Assembly: GCA_021828935.1 (NCBI GenBank)
Contig: JAJZCU010000001.1
Location: 1-20,433, forward strand
Source of the DNA: Planctomycetota bacterium
GTDB taxonomy: Bacteria > Planctomycetota > Phycisphaerae > WQYP01
Direction: 5' to 3'
DNA: 20,433 nt
A model generated the notes under the pieces. It was not told the DNA's origin, searched no databases, and worked only from the letters and a program-made list of their open reading frames with translations. The stretch's first letter is position 1, and each line of letters starts with the position of its first letter. Of the stretch, positions 1 through 7,267 are shown in pieces. Position numbers and translations under genes: made by a program.

Positions 1-83
1 GATCAAAACGACAATGATCAATGATCAATAGGGAGTTTTGCGCGCCCACCGTTATTTGGTGTGAAATTTCATGCCCCATTCGC
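1..83 (+). repeat. Copy 1 of an ~83-bp interspersed repeat
   Basis: This is the first of three copies in the window and is cut by the window edge. It aligns without gaps to 971-1053 (constant offset 970) and, through its first ~58 bases, almost perfectly to 195-252 (offset 194). The 5' part carries TGATCA palindromes at 15-20 and 22-27. A third, expected 7 + 8 bases upstream as in the other copies, would start just before base 1. The 3' part carries a conserved 'GCGCGCCCACCGTTATTTG' block followed by an 'AAATTTCATGCCC' block. No ORF uses it convincingly. Confidence 0.85.
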
Positions 84-187
84 CGCAGTTGCAGGCGCGC
101 GTGGTCGCCGGTTGGCGGGATTGGGACCGTGCAAGGGAGCGCGGGCGGTGCGCCCGCCGTTGCCCGCACGCGGCCCTGCGGGGCCGA

Positions 188-276
188 AATCAATGATCAA
201 AACGACAATGATCAATGATCAATAGGGAGGTTTGCGCGCCCACCGTTATTTGCCATGAAAGTCCATGCCCAATGAC
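188..276 (+). repeat. Copy 2 of the ~83-bp interspersed repeat
   Basis: This copy has all three TGATCA palindromes, at 194-199, 209-214 and 216-221, so they are spaced by 15 and 7 bp. From 195 to 252 it is nearly identical to 1-58, with one clear substitution in the GGGAG(T/G)TTTG block. After 252 it diverges but keeps the tail pattern (CCATGAAAGTCCATGCCCAAT against GTGTGAAATTTCATGCCCCAT in copy 1). Two perfect hairpins lie just upstream, at 141-157 (7-bp stem GCGGGCG/CGCCCGC) and 171-186 (CGGCCC tgcg GGGCCG). Confidence 0.85.
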
Positions 277-280
277 TTTC

Positions 281-314
281 GTCGGGCTGGAAGCCCAACC
301 CCCATGTAGGGGGT
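281..314 (+). repeat. Dispersed GGGCTGGAAGCCC motif, copy 1
   Basis: The hairpin GGGCT-GGA-AGCCC at 284-296 is followed directly by a second inverted repeat ACCCCC-atgta-GGGGGT at 298-314. The same GGGCTGGAAGCCC core followed by a C-run recurs at 1279-1300. A close variant lies on the opposite strand at 6716-6744. All three are intergenic. Confidence 0.7.
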
Positions 315-431
315 GGCCACATGGGGGGTGGCCATCTTGGCCGCCGTATCATACGCAGACGCGCGGGCCCCGGGCGCGAAGAAAATTTCCAGGCGTCACA
401 CACGCGTCCATCGGCCAGGGCCGCGACGATA

Positions 432-770
432 TGGTGGCGGCAACGAATGTGGACGCGGCACACGGAAATCGGTTCACGCGCACGGCGTACGATGGCGCCG
501 GTTAACAAATTATAAATCGAATTGCGGGCGGGGCCCAGACCCCGGCCAAGGCCGGGGCTATATAGCCACCGGCTTGCCGGTGGTGGCGGCAACGAATGTG
601 GATGCGGCACACGGAAATCGGTTCACGCGCACGGCGTACGATGGCGCCGGTTAACAAATTATAAATCGAATTGCGGGCGGGGCCCAAACCCCGGCCAAGG
701 CCGGGGCTATATAGCCGCCGGCTTGCCGGTGGTGGCGGCAACGCATGCGAACGTGACGCACGAATTGGTG
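432..770 (+). repeat. 149-bp tandem duplication with paired hairpins, plus degraded third copy
   Basis: Units 432-580 and 581-729 match at 146 of 149 positions by eye; the differences are GAC/GAT, CCAGA/CCAAA and GCCACC/GCCGCC. A third unit begins at 730 with the same 'TGGTGGCGGCAACG' start and decays after roughly 40 bases. Each unit contains an A+T-rich island (AACAAATTATAAAT), then the perfect hairpin CCCCGGCC-AA-GGCCGGGG (540-557 and 689-706), then the palindrome CTATATAG, then a second hairpin CCACCGGC-TT-GCCGGTGG (566-583). In the second unit that hairpin has one G-T wobble. The near identity of the two full units implies recent duplication or gene conversion. Confidence 0.9.
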
Positions 771-963
771 ATGTCCGCGGCGGGTGGCGCGGCCGGTGGA
801 CCAATCGCGGATCGATCGGGGCGGCGGCCAAACCCGGCGGGCGCCGCGTTCTGCACATCCACCCCCCCACGCACATCCGCGCGCCGGCGGCGCCGCCACG
901 CCGGGGAATTGTGCCGCCGCCACGCGCCCGTCGCGGCCCAATGGGCCGGCGCGGGCGGCGGAA

Positions 964-1053
964 AATCAATGATCAGAACGACAATGATCAATGATCAAAA
1001 ACCGGGCCTCCGCGCGCACCGTTGTTTGGTACTAAATTTCATGCCCGATTAGC
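964..1053 (+). repeat. Copy 3 of the ~83-bp interspersed repeat
   Basis: This copy has TGATCA palindromes at 970-975, 985-990 and 992-997, with the same 15/7 spacing as copy 2. It shares the short 5' extension AAATCAATGATCA with copy 2 and the 3' tail TTTGGT..TAAATTTCATGCCC with copy 1. The central block is more divergent (AAAACCGGGCCTCC replaces ATAGGGAGTTTTG). Conservation of both ends around a variable middle suggests a family of mobile or functional elements rather than a recent duplication. Confidence 0.8.
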
Positions 1054-1275
1054 GGGCGCGGTGTGGCAATTTTTTCGGGGGCGCGTGAAGTCCACGCGGT
1101 CGTGGGCGGCGCGGTGTGCGGCATTTCGCGCTGGGGCCAACGCCCAAAACCCCGCATTCGTTGCGACCAAATCCAACGCCCACTATTAGCCGCGCCCGCG
1201 GACGCGCGGCGCGGAATGATTTCACGGCGGCCACATGCGTAATTCAGATTGATTTTGATAGCTGCACCGCAAGAC

Positions 1276-1305
1276 GCCGGGCTGGAAGCCCACCCCCCAC
1301 CATTC
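1276..1305 (+). repeat. Dispersed GGGCTGGAAGCCC motif, copy 2
   Basis: GGGCT-GGA-AGCCC (1279-1291) is followed by ACCCCCCACCATT. The block matches the reverse complement of 6716-6744 over about 28 bases with a few changes. It lies in the leader region before the lipoprotein gene. Confidence 0.7.
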
Positions 1306-1407
1306 CCGGCTTTTCCTGTACCGCTCGCCGCGGTTTTTCATCGGCCATGCATGCTGATCGCTAAACGCAGCTTGTCATTGGGCGCCGGGCCGCCCGTATT
1401 AATGTTG

Positions 1408-1429
1408 GGCAGCAAATTGTCGCGCTGCC
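1408..1429 (+). promoter_or_regulatory. Hairpin in the lipoprotein gene leader, next to its ribosome site
   Basis: GGCAGC (1408-1413) and GCTGCC (1424-1429) form a perfect 6-bp stem with a 10-nt loop. The stem ends 7 nt before the Shine-Dalgarno AAGGA (1437-1441). It could modulate translation of the lipoprotein gene, but it is short and may be chance in GC-rich DNA. Confidence 0.3.
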
Positions 1430-1448
1430 AGGGATTAAGGAATTCATC

Positions 1449-2099
1449 ATGAACGCTTCCACGCATCACGTCATCTCCGCCCGCCGTGTTGTCCTGCCGC
1501 TTCTGCTGGCTGCGGGTACTTTGGCTCTGGGCGGCTGCAGCAGCAAGAAGCAGGCGGCGAATTCCGGCAACGGCACGAACAGTGCCCAGGTGGCCACGCT
1601 GCAGGGCCAGAACAACCAGTTGCAGACGGAACTGAGCAATTCGCAGACGCTGCTGAGCCAGGAGAAGGCCAGCGTGGCGCAGATGCAGGGCGAAACGGCG
1701 CAGATGCGTCAGCAGGTGCAGGCGGCCCAGCAGCAGGTGCAGGCCACGCAGGAACAACTTGCCGCCGCCCGCAAGCAGTTGTCGCTGGCCCAGAAGCGGA
1801 GCCAGGCGCAGACGGCCTCGTCGTATCGTTGGTTCGAGCTTATCGGCTTGGCCGGGATTTTCGCGGCCTTTGGCGCGGCCGTCATGGGCCTCCGCACCAA
1901 GCGCGCCTGGCACAGCCAGCACGGCAATGGCGGCGGCGGGGCATCCGGCAACACGGCGCCGACTGTGCCCACATCGCCCGCCGCGCCCAGCCCCGAACCT
2001 TCCACTGCCGACGCCGGCGTGAATGGCGTGTATCGACCAGGCGCCGTCGGCGGCTGGCGCAATGCCCAGGACCAAGCTAACAAAAGGATGCAATCATGA
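1449..2099 (+). CDS. Coiled-coil lipoprotein with internal membrane helix (unknown function)
   Basis: The product has 216 residues and is not recognised as a named family. The N-terminus is a lipoprotein signal: basic start, hydrophobic VVLPLLLAAGTLALGG, then lipobox Cys at residue ~30 (LGGC) followed by SSKK. Residues ~45-120 are Gln/Glu/Ala-rich with heptad-like spacing and predict a long coiled coil. A hydrophobic segment at ~128-147 (FELIGLAGIFAAFGAAVMGL) is followed by RTKR and a Pro/Ala/Thr/Gly-rich disordered tail. The start is supported by AAGGA at 1437-1441, 7 nt upstream. The stop overlaps the next ATG as ATGA, so the two genes are probably translated together and may act in one envelope complex. 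A lipobox plus a second membrane segment is unusual; one reading is an anchored rod across the periplasm. The function is unknown. Confidence 0.8.
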   Translation: MNASTHHVISARRVVLPLLLAAGTLALGGCSSKKQAANSGNGTNSAQVATLQGQNNQLQTELSNSQTLLSQEKASVAQMQGETAQMRQQVQAAQQQVQATQEQLAAARKQLSLAQKRSQAQTASSYRWFELIGLAGIFAAFGAAVMGLRTKRAWHSQHGNGGGGASGNTAPTVPTSPAAPSPEPSTADAGVNGVYRPGAVGGWRNAQDQANKRMQS

Positions 2100-2716
2100 A
2101 CACGCAGCCGAACAACAATTCCACCCCGGCGCCGCAGACCCAGAACGGCCTTGAAACCACGAACCGCAAGGACGCCCAACTGGCCACGCGCCGCAGCGCT
2201 GTCGGCGGGCTGTTGACGCTGCACCGCCGCCCGCTGCCCGCGCCTCGCGTTGCGGCTGAACTGCCGGAGCTTTCGGCATTCGCGCAGGTGGCCGAGATGC
2301 TGCGTTACAATCTGCATGCATGTGAATATGCCATCTCGCCGGATGGTTCGTTGCGCGCCTGGATCGGGCTGCTGCTGGTCGTGGGCATTGTGGTCGCGGC
2401 GCCATGCATCGGGCTGGCCCTGATCCTTGGCATCTTGCTGGTGGTGGCGACCCTGCTGGGCATCCCGCTGGCTGCGGCCACCGCCAAAATTTGCGCCACG
2501 CTGGCCACTGCGTTCCATTCGCTGGCGGCGGCGGCGGCCAGTCTGCTTGCCGCGGTCGGCATGTTCATCCAGGTCGGCGGCGAAATCGTCGGCGTGGTGA
2601 TGCTGGTGCTCATGGCGTTTTTCGTGATCCGTGCGTTCCACCGCGCCAAAAACAGCGGGGGTGATGCCATGGACGACGGTCAGCACGTAAGGTACGTGGA
2701 ATCAGAATCGCGGTGA
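2096..2716 (+). CDS. Small integral membrane protein, partner of the upstream lipoprotein (unknown function)
   Basis: The product has 206 residues and no recognised family. The first ~85 residues are polar and Asn/Pro/Arg-rich and probably cytosolic. Residues ~88-130 are strongly hydrophobic (IGLLLVVGIVVAAP...LILGILLVVATLLGIPLAAA) and form two or a hairpin of membrane helices. An Ala-rich amphipathic stretch, then another hydrophobic helix (~165-180, VGVVMLVLMAFFVI), follow. The C-terminal tail is short and charged. The start ATG at 2096 overlaps the upstream stop (ATGA), with AAAGGA (2083-2088) as ribosome site inside the upstream gene. This coupling suggests a fixed ratio of the two products. 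Nothing identifies a transport or enzymatic role. Confidence 0.75.
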   Translation: MNTQPNNNSTPAPQTQNGLETTNRKDAQLATRRSAVGGLLTLHRRPLPAPRVAAELPELSAFAQVAEMLRYNLHACEYAISPDGSLRAWIGLLLVVGIVVAAPCIGLALILGILLVVATLLGIPLAAATAKICATLATAFHSLAAAAASLLAAVGMFIQVGGEIVGVVMLVLMAFFVIRAFHRAKNSGGDAMDDGQHVRYVESESR

Positions 2717-2788
2717 GGGCGCCAGAAGTTTGCCGAGGGCGGGTTTAGTCTCGGCCCCGCGCGGCGTCTTCCGCGTCTTCTTCCCCGC

Positions 2789-2818
2789 TTGGCGAAAGCC
2801 GCGCCCTGCCAGTACAAT
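2789..2818 (+). promoter_or_regulatory. Promoter of threonine synthase, placed for a leaderless transcript
   Basis: A -35-like TTGGCG (2789-2794, 4/6) and a -10-like TACAAT (2813-2818, 5/6) are separated by 18 bp. The -10 ends 6 bases before the ATG at 2825, so transcription would start at or next to the A of the start codon. No Shine-Dalgarno is visible upstream of that ATG, which fits a leaderless mRNA. Confidence 0.5.
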
Positions 2819-2824
2819 TTTCCC

Positions 2825-4279
2825 ATGGAAAGTATCGCCTATCAGCAGTGTATCAATCCCGGATGTGCCGCCACGTTTGATGTGACCCAGACCTTAACCG
2901 CGTGTACGCACTGCGGCGAGTTGCTGGATATTCAATATGTCTGGGAGAAGGCGGCGGTTCCCAAGAGCCTTAAAGACTTTGAAAAACGCTGGAATAATCG
3001 GCGGTTTCCGCTGGACCATTCCGGGGTGTGGCGGTTTCGGGAACTTTTGCCATTCGCCGCGGACGCCATGATTTGCACCACCGGCGAAGGCCAGACATTT
3101 CTGCAGAACGCGGTTTGCCTGGGGCGCGAAATTGGCATGTGGCCGGGGCAACTTTATCTGCAATATGAAGGCATGAATCCGTCCGGCAGCTTTAAAGACA
3201 ACGGCATGACGGCGGCGTTTACGCATGCCCGCATTGTGGGCGCGCGGCGCGTGGCCTGCGCCAGCACGGGCAACACGTCGGCCTCATTGGCGCTGTACGC
3301 GGCGATGAACGGGTTCCAGGGCATTGTATTTATTGGCAGCGGGAAAATTGCGTTTGGTAAATTATCCCAGGCCCTGGATTACGGCGCCCGCACCCTGCAA
3401 ATTGAAGGCGATTTTGACGCCTGCCTGCGCCGCGTGCGGCAGGTCAGTGGCCAACTGGGCCTATATCTTATGAACAGCGTGAACCCATTTCGGCTGGAGG
3501 GGCAAAAAACCATTATGTACCGCGTGCTGGAGGCCCTTTCCTGGCATGTGCCTGATTGGATCATTGTGCCGGGGGGAAATCTGGGCAATTGCTCCGCATT
3601 TGGCAAGGCCTTTGATGAATTGCACAAGCTGGGCCTCATCAAGCGCATTCCGCAGCTGGCCATTATTAACGCCGCCGGCGCCAACACGCTTTTTACCTTG
3701 GTAGAAAAAGGGCTCACCTGGAATGATGGGCGGGTTGATTCATCCGCGGTCAACGGCCTGTATGCGGCGATGGATGAAAGCCAGTACCACCCCCACACCA
3801 TTGCATCCGCCATTGAAATTTCCCGGCCGGTGAATTTGAAAAAGGCCCTGCGGGCGCTGAATGTTATGAAGGGCATCGTGGCGGAAGTCACGGATGAAGC
3901 GATTCTGGAATCCAAGGCCCTCATTGGCCGGTATGGCTTTGGCTGCGAACCGGCCAGTGCGGCGGCGGTGGCGGGATTGCGGCAGCTTTTGGCCGGCGGC
4001 GTGATTGGCCGAAACGAACGCGTGGTGTGCATCCTCACGGGCAACGGGTTAAAAGATCCTGATAGCACGGTTTATTATCATACGGGCATCAAAACCAAAG
4101 ACGCCAAGGCGCCCAAGCCCGAAGCGGTGTGGGGAAAGCTGGCCAATACGCCCGTGCCGGTGGCGGACGATCTTCAGGCCATTGTTGCGGCCCTGGGGCT
4201 GCGGGAAGACACGCTTGAAAAAAGCGTGCCAACGGGGTATGTGCCCACAGGTCGAGATCTGCCATTTGTTGAATATTAA
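2825..4279 (+). CDS. thrC: Threonine synthase (EC 4.2.3.1)
   Basis: This PLP enzyme converts O-phospho-L-homoserine to threonine plus phosphate, the last step of threonine synthesis, in the cytosol. From the ATG at 2825 it is 484 residues. The N-terminus carries four cysteines in zinc-ribbon-like spacing (C9, C14, C27, C30). The PLP lysine lies in [10 protein letters not shown] (K124), followed by the substrate/cofactor segment [15 protein letters not shown], the phosphate-binding loop GGNLGN (~250-255) and the C-terminal LTGNGLKDP (~404-412), all typical of threonine synthase. An upstream in-frame TTG at 2789 would add 12 residues, but those bases form the -35 region and there is no ribosome site, so I prefer the ATG. 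Neighbours on the same strand are not threonine-pathway genes. A diaminopropionate or cysteate-synthase-like relative is less likely given the GLKDP motif. Confidence 0.93.
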   Translation: MESIAYQQCINPGCAATFDVTQTLTACTHCGELLDIQYVWEKAAVPKSLKDFEKRWNNRRFPLDHSGVWRFRELLPFAADAMICTTGEGQTFLQNAVCLGREIGMWPGQLYLQYEGMNPSGSFKDNGMTAAFTHARIVGARRVACASTGNTSASLALYAAMNGFQGIVFIGSGKIAFGKLSQALDYGARTLQIEGDFDACLRRVRQVSGQLGLYLMNSVNPFRLEGQKTIMYRVLEALSWHVPDWIIVPGGNLGNCSAFGKAFDELHKLGLIKRIPQLAIINAAGANTLFTLVEKGLTWNDGRVDSSAVNGLYAAMDESQYHPHTIASAIEISRPVNLKKALRALNVMKGIVAEVTDEAILESKALIGRYGFGCEPASAAAVAGLRQLLAGGVIGRNERVVCILTGNGLKDPDSTVYYHTGIKTKDAKAPKPEAVWGKLANTPVPVADDLQAIVAALGLREDTLEKSVPTGYVPTGRDLPFVEY

Positions 4280-4283
4280 AATA

Positions 4284-4345
4284 CGGGCCTTGGCGCCCCG
4301 CCGCCCCGGTGCGCCCTGATGGCGGGCCGGCGCCGCACAGGCCCG
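4284..4345 (+). terminator. Possible factor-independent-like hairpin after thrC
   Basis: CGGGCCT (4284-4290) pairs with AGGCCCG (4339-4345), and inside it GGCGCC (4292-4297) pairs with GGCGCC (4329-4334). This gives a large two-part stem starting 5 nt after the thrC stop. There is no following T-run, so it may be a 3'-end stabilising structure or attenuating hairpin rather than a classical terminator. Confidence 0.4.
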
Positions 4346-4414
4346 ACGAGATGAACCCGCACCTCGCGCGGTTTCGCTGCCTACGATAAGTCTGGCCGGA
4401 TTCGGAGACATCTT

Positions 4415-6700
4415 TTGATCAACGACAACAATTCTTCACAACGCAACGCCAGGCGCTGGGCCGTGCCGTTCGCGGTGGGCGCATTGGCCATGGGATTCTG
4501 CGCGGGCGGCGCCATGGCACGCGTATCGCGTTTTGACAGAAAGGTGGCGGCGTCGATTAAAAAAGGGGTGGGCTTTCTGTTGCGGCGCGAACGCCATGGC
4601 CGGTGGGCGGACAACATCACCGCCGGTCCGGGCCCCATTGTTTTCAATAAGGGCGAAACATGTCTGGTGATGGATGCGCTTCTGAGCGTGTCGCAAAGCA
4701 CCAACGACACGCGCCTGGCCTTAAGCGCCGGCCCCATGAAACAAGGCATCGCCCAACTTCTGAGAATTCACCCGACCAACACGTATACCGCGGCGTTTCA
4801 GGCCACCGCCGCCGCGCTGCTGCCGCTCAAGCCACCGGTGCTGCGCGTGCTGGGCGCTGATCTGAAATATCTGATGGATTCAGTGCATCGCAATGGCGCC
4901 TACACCTACGCGTGGAAACGCAAGGATGGCATAAACCCCAAGCCCGGGCACTGGGACAATTCTAATACGCAATACGGCGTGCTGGGCATGTGGGCCATCA
5001 AAGACACCGGCAAATTTAATGTGCCGCGCGGATACTGGGCGCGGCTGGCCCGCCACTTTCGCAGCACGCAACAGCCCGATGGCGCCTGGTTTTATGAGAT
5101 GCTCAAAAGAAATCCGCACTGGGCCCAGCACCTCAACACCATGCCGCAGGCGGGCCTGGCCAGCATGTATCTGGCGGATGAATATCTTGACAATTCGGTG
5201 CGGCTTGTGCCCTTTCCAGACAAGACCATCAAGCGCGCCCTGACCTTTGTCATCGGGCATTTCAACCCGCATAACAACCTTTATGGCCTGTACGGGGATG
5301 AACGCGTGGGCCTGTACAGCGGTTTGAAATTCTTCGGCAAGACGAACTGGTACAAGGCCGCCGGCGCCGCCATCATGCGCAACCAGCAGGGCAATGGCGA
5401 ATTTGGCAATCATTTCTTTCATGCCAGCGGCGTGGTGCGCACCGCGTATGGTCTGCTGTTTTTGGCCCGCGGCGGCGTGCCGGTGGTGTTTAACAAGTTA
5501 CAGTACAAGGGGCCGTGGGATGCCCGCCCGCGGGATGACGCCAATGTCACCGAATGGCTTTCCAAAACCTATGAAACGCCCCTGAAGTGGCAGGTGGTTA
5601 ATACCAAAGTTTCCTATCAATCTTGGCTGGATGCGCCGATTCTGCTGATCACCGGCCACGCGGGCAACGGGTTCAATGGTTTTGATGGGGCCACCATCGC
5701 CAAACTGCGAAAATTCATCGACGCCGGCGGCATGGTCTTTTCGACCAGCGATGGCGGGCTGCCGCAGTGGAATTTGTTAATGAAGCGGGCGGCGGAACAG
5801 ATTGTTCACAAAAAGTACCCGTGGAAAACACTGGCCAAAAGCAACCTCTTGTACCACATGCAGAGTCTGCCGCTGACCCATGGCCGCCTGCAGGGCGTTT
5901 CCAACGGCGTGCGGCTGCTGTGGGTGAATTCGCCGGTGGATTTGGGCGCGGTGTGGCAGCGCGATAACGTGCATATTATCCCGGCCTGGCGAACCGCCGC
6001 CAACTTGTTCTTTTATGCCACCAGCAAATCCAGCTTTGCCCGGAAATTTCCGGACCTGCATGTGCCGCGCGGAAAGAAAACCATCCGCAACTTAAACGTG
6101 GTTCAAATACGCTACAAAGGCAACTGGAACCCGGAGCCCGGCGCGTGGCCACGCATGGCAAAGTTGGAAGCATGGAAAGCGCAGACGGCTGTTAAGCTTT
6201 CCACAAACAAAATCTCCGGCCTGAACGCAGGCCAAACACCGCTGGCGGTAATCACCGGCACGGCAGCGCTGTCGGTCTCCGCGGCGCAACGCAAGGCCCT
6301 GCGTGACTATATGAACTCCGGCGGCTTGTTATTCGCGGACTCCGCCGGCGGAAAAGCCGCATTTACTGACAGTTTTCTGACGCTGGCGCGCCAACTGTAT
6401 CCCAGCCACGCCCTGCAACATGTACCCCCCGACAGCAGTTTATACACCGGAAAGAACGCCGGCGGCGCCAACGCCCTTCCCGTGCGGTATCGCAAGTTTT
6501 TTACCATCACCAACGGCCTGCACCCCAAGCCGCGCCTTCTGGGCGTTAAAGTGAAAGGCAAATGGGTCTTAATATTTTCACAGGATGACGTCACCAGCGG
6601 CTATTTGGGCACGCACCAATGGGGCAATGTGGGCTACGCGCCGAAATCAGCGCAGGCCCTTGGCCGAAATATTATTGCGTATAAGCTCGCGCACCATTGA
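4415..6700 (+). CDS. Exported squalene-cyclase-repeat / DUF4159-type protein
   Basis: The product has 761 residues and belongs to a planctomycete-typical architecture of unknown function. A signal peptide (RRWAVPFAVGALAMGFCAGGAMA, cleavage near residue 35) directs export. Residues ~40-355 resemble the alpha/alpha prenyltransferase/squalene-oxidase repeat fold, with recurring W, G and (Q/D)xxGxW-like elements such as QPDGAWFY (~220) and NGEFGNHFF. Two consecutive alpha/beta domains follow, ~375-560 and ~595-760. Both have the signature of a hydrophobic strand, 'ITG', then a helix ending in 'GGMVF' or 'GGLLFADSAGG', as in DUF4159. The second continues through the typical YLGTHQWGNVGY tail. The start is TTG, supported by GGAG at 4404-4407, 7 nt upstream. 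The cyclase-like domain lacks an obvious DxDD-type acid motif, so I do not assign terpene cyclase activity. It is more likely a scaffold or carbohydrate-related periplasmic protein. Confidence 0.85.
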   Translation: MINDNNSSQRNARRWAVPFAVGALAMGFCAGGAMARVSRFDRKVAASIKKGVGFLLRRERHGRWADNITAGPGPIVFNKGETCLVMDALLSVSQSTNDTRLALSAGPMKQGIAQLLRIHPTNTYTAAFQATAAALLPLKPPVLRVLGADLKYLMDSVHRNGAYTYAWKRKDGINPKPGHWDNSNTQYGVLGMWAIKDTGKFNVPRGYWARLARHFRSTQQPDGAWFYEMLKRNPHWAQHLNTMPQAGLASMYLADEYLDNSVRLVPFPDKTIKRALTFVIGHFNPHNNLYGLYGDERVGLYSGLKFFGKTNWYKAAGAAIMRNQQGNGEFGNHFFHASGVVRTAYGLLFLARGGVPVVFNKLQYKGPWDARPRDDANVTEWLSKTYETPLKWQVVNTKVSYQSWLDAPILLITGHAGNGFNGFDGATIAKLRKFIDAGGMVFSTSDGGLPQWNLLMKRAAEQIVHKKYPWKTLAKSNLLYHMQSLPLTHGRLQGVSNGVRLLWVNSPVDLGAVWQRDNVHIIPAWRTAANLFFYATSKSSFARKFPDLHVPRGKKTIRNLNVVQIRYKGNWNPEPGAWPRMAKLEAWKAQTAVKLSTNKISGLNAGQTPLAVITGTAALSVSAAQRKALRDYMNSGGLLFADSAGGKAAFTDSFLTLARQLYPSHALQHVPPDSSLYTGKNAGGANALPVRYRKFFTITNGLHPKPRLLGVKVKGKWVLIFSQDDVTSGYLGTHQWGNVGYAPKSAQALGRNIIAYKLAHH

Positions 6701-6715
6701 GGGGGCAAAGGGGGA

Positions 6716-6744
6716 CCATTGGGGGGTGGGCTTTCAGTCTGGCG
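6716..6744 (-). repeat. Dispersed GGGCTGGAAGCCC-type motif, copy 3 (inverted)
   Basis: Read on the minus strand this gives CGCCAGACTGAAAGCCCA followed by a CCCCCC run. It matches 1276-1300 (CGCCGGGCTGGAAGCCCA plus a C-run) apart from a few changes. It lies 16 bp after the stop of the DUF4159 gene, so it may sit in that gene's 3' end. Confidence 0.6.
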
Positions 6745-6838
6745 TAGTCATGTCAATGTAACGATTTGATGCGCAAAATAACAGGCGTGCGATCCGGGGG
6801 CCAGGACGGCCACCACCCATTTGTTCCTCGCCGTCTCA

Positions 6839-6862
6839 AGCCCCACCATTAATGGTGGGGCT
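6839..6862. repeat. 24-bp perfect palindrome
   Basis: The half-site AGCCCCACCATT is followed immediately by its exact reverse complement, with no loop. A related half-site (GAATGGTGGGCC) follows within 8 bp. A looser version, CCCACCATT-ga-AATGGCGGG, occurs in the purD/P450 intergenic region near 14295, and CCCACCATT also ends dispersed-motif copy 2 at ~1303. Confidence 0.8.
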
Positions 6863-7230
6863 GGTGCGCGAATGGTGGGCCGGTGCGCGGTTTCTTTGGT
6901 CTTCCTCGGCGGCTGGGAATCTATGGGCACGCCCGTCCACATACCGGTTCCCCTAAATACCCCAAATTAACATTCGCGGAGCGTTTCAGACCTATGCCAG
7001 CTATTTACACGCCATTGCCCTTATTCTCAGACTTTGCACTTGCTATTTTCACCATCAAACTTCTACACTGACCTAACGTTGTTTTCAAACCGCGCTCTAT
7101 TGAACGTCACGGGTTCCGTGGCGCCTAGCCGCCGCAGTGCGTTTTTTAACGGGCTACACAAGCCGGTCGATTTATGAGTGGCTTCATGAACATCGGCTTT
7201 TGGCTGTTAAATGCCGACGCACAGCCGAGC

Positions 7231-7267
7231 GGAGTTTGCGTCAAAAAAGTTTGACTCCCAGCGCAAA
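7231..7267 (+). promoter_or_regulatory. Nested inverted repeats upstream of the GAF-HlyD gene
   Basis: GTCAAA-aaag-TTTGAC (7240-7255) is a perfect 6-bp inverted repeat overlapping a -35-like TTGACT (7251-7256). Around it TTTGCG (7235-7240) pairs with CGCAAA (7262-7267). Such an arrangement could be an operator, but no matching -10 box is clear. A second weak pair, TTAACT (7301-7306) and GATAAC (7323-7328), lies 16 bp apart nearer the gene. Confidence 0.3.

Larger units (their letters stand above)
1051..1448. other. Non-coding leader region before the lipoprotein gene
   Basis: No ORF here has a start, ribosome site and composition that look like a gene. The stretch contains an inverted fragment of the tandem-repeat unit (CCGCATTCGTTGC at 1152-1164, the complement of GCAACGAATGTGG with one change) and dispersed-motif copy 2. 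Its A/T content rises towards the downstream gene, as expected if it holds that gene's promoter. I could not pick a convincing -35/-10 pair. Confidence 0.5.

Noticed and set aside
313..1052. Several overlapping ORFs of 100-176 codons on both strands in the left-end region.
   Set aside because: They translate repeat units and hairpins (the same Arg/Gly-rich peptide recurs every 149 bp), are open in several frames at once, and have no ribosome sites. They are products of GC-rich repeats, not genes.
1..1053. A CRISPR array or plasmid-type origin made of the TGATCA repeats.
   Set aside because: The repeats are ~83 bp, only three, and irregularly spaced (about 190 and 780 bp), with no cas genes, no rep gene and no DnaA-box cluster that I can see.
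1709..2686. A 325-codon minus-strand ORF opposite the lipoprotein and membrane-protein genes.
   Set aside because: Its His/Arg/Gln-rich product is the typical antisense shadow of GC-rich coding sequence, while the plus strand has a signal peptide, ribosome sites and coupled overlap.
2789..2824. TTG start giving a 12-residue longer threonine synthase.
   Set aside because: There is no ribosome site upstream, the added residues are not typical of the family, and the bases form a plausible -35/-10 pair for the ATG at 2825.
6883..7071. A 62-codon plus-strand ORF in the region before the GAF-HlyD gene.
   Set aside because: No ribosome site and no recognisable product. Considered as a possible RiPP precursor for the PqqD-M50 protein, but there is no leader-like sequence or conserved core visible.
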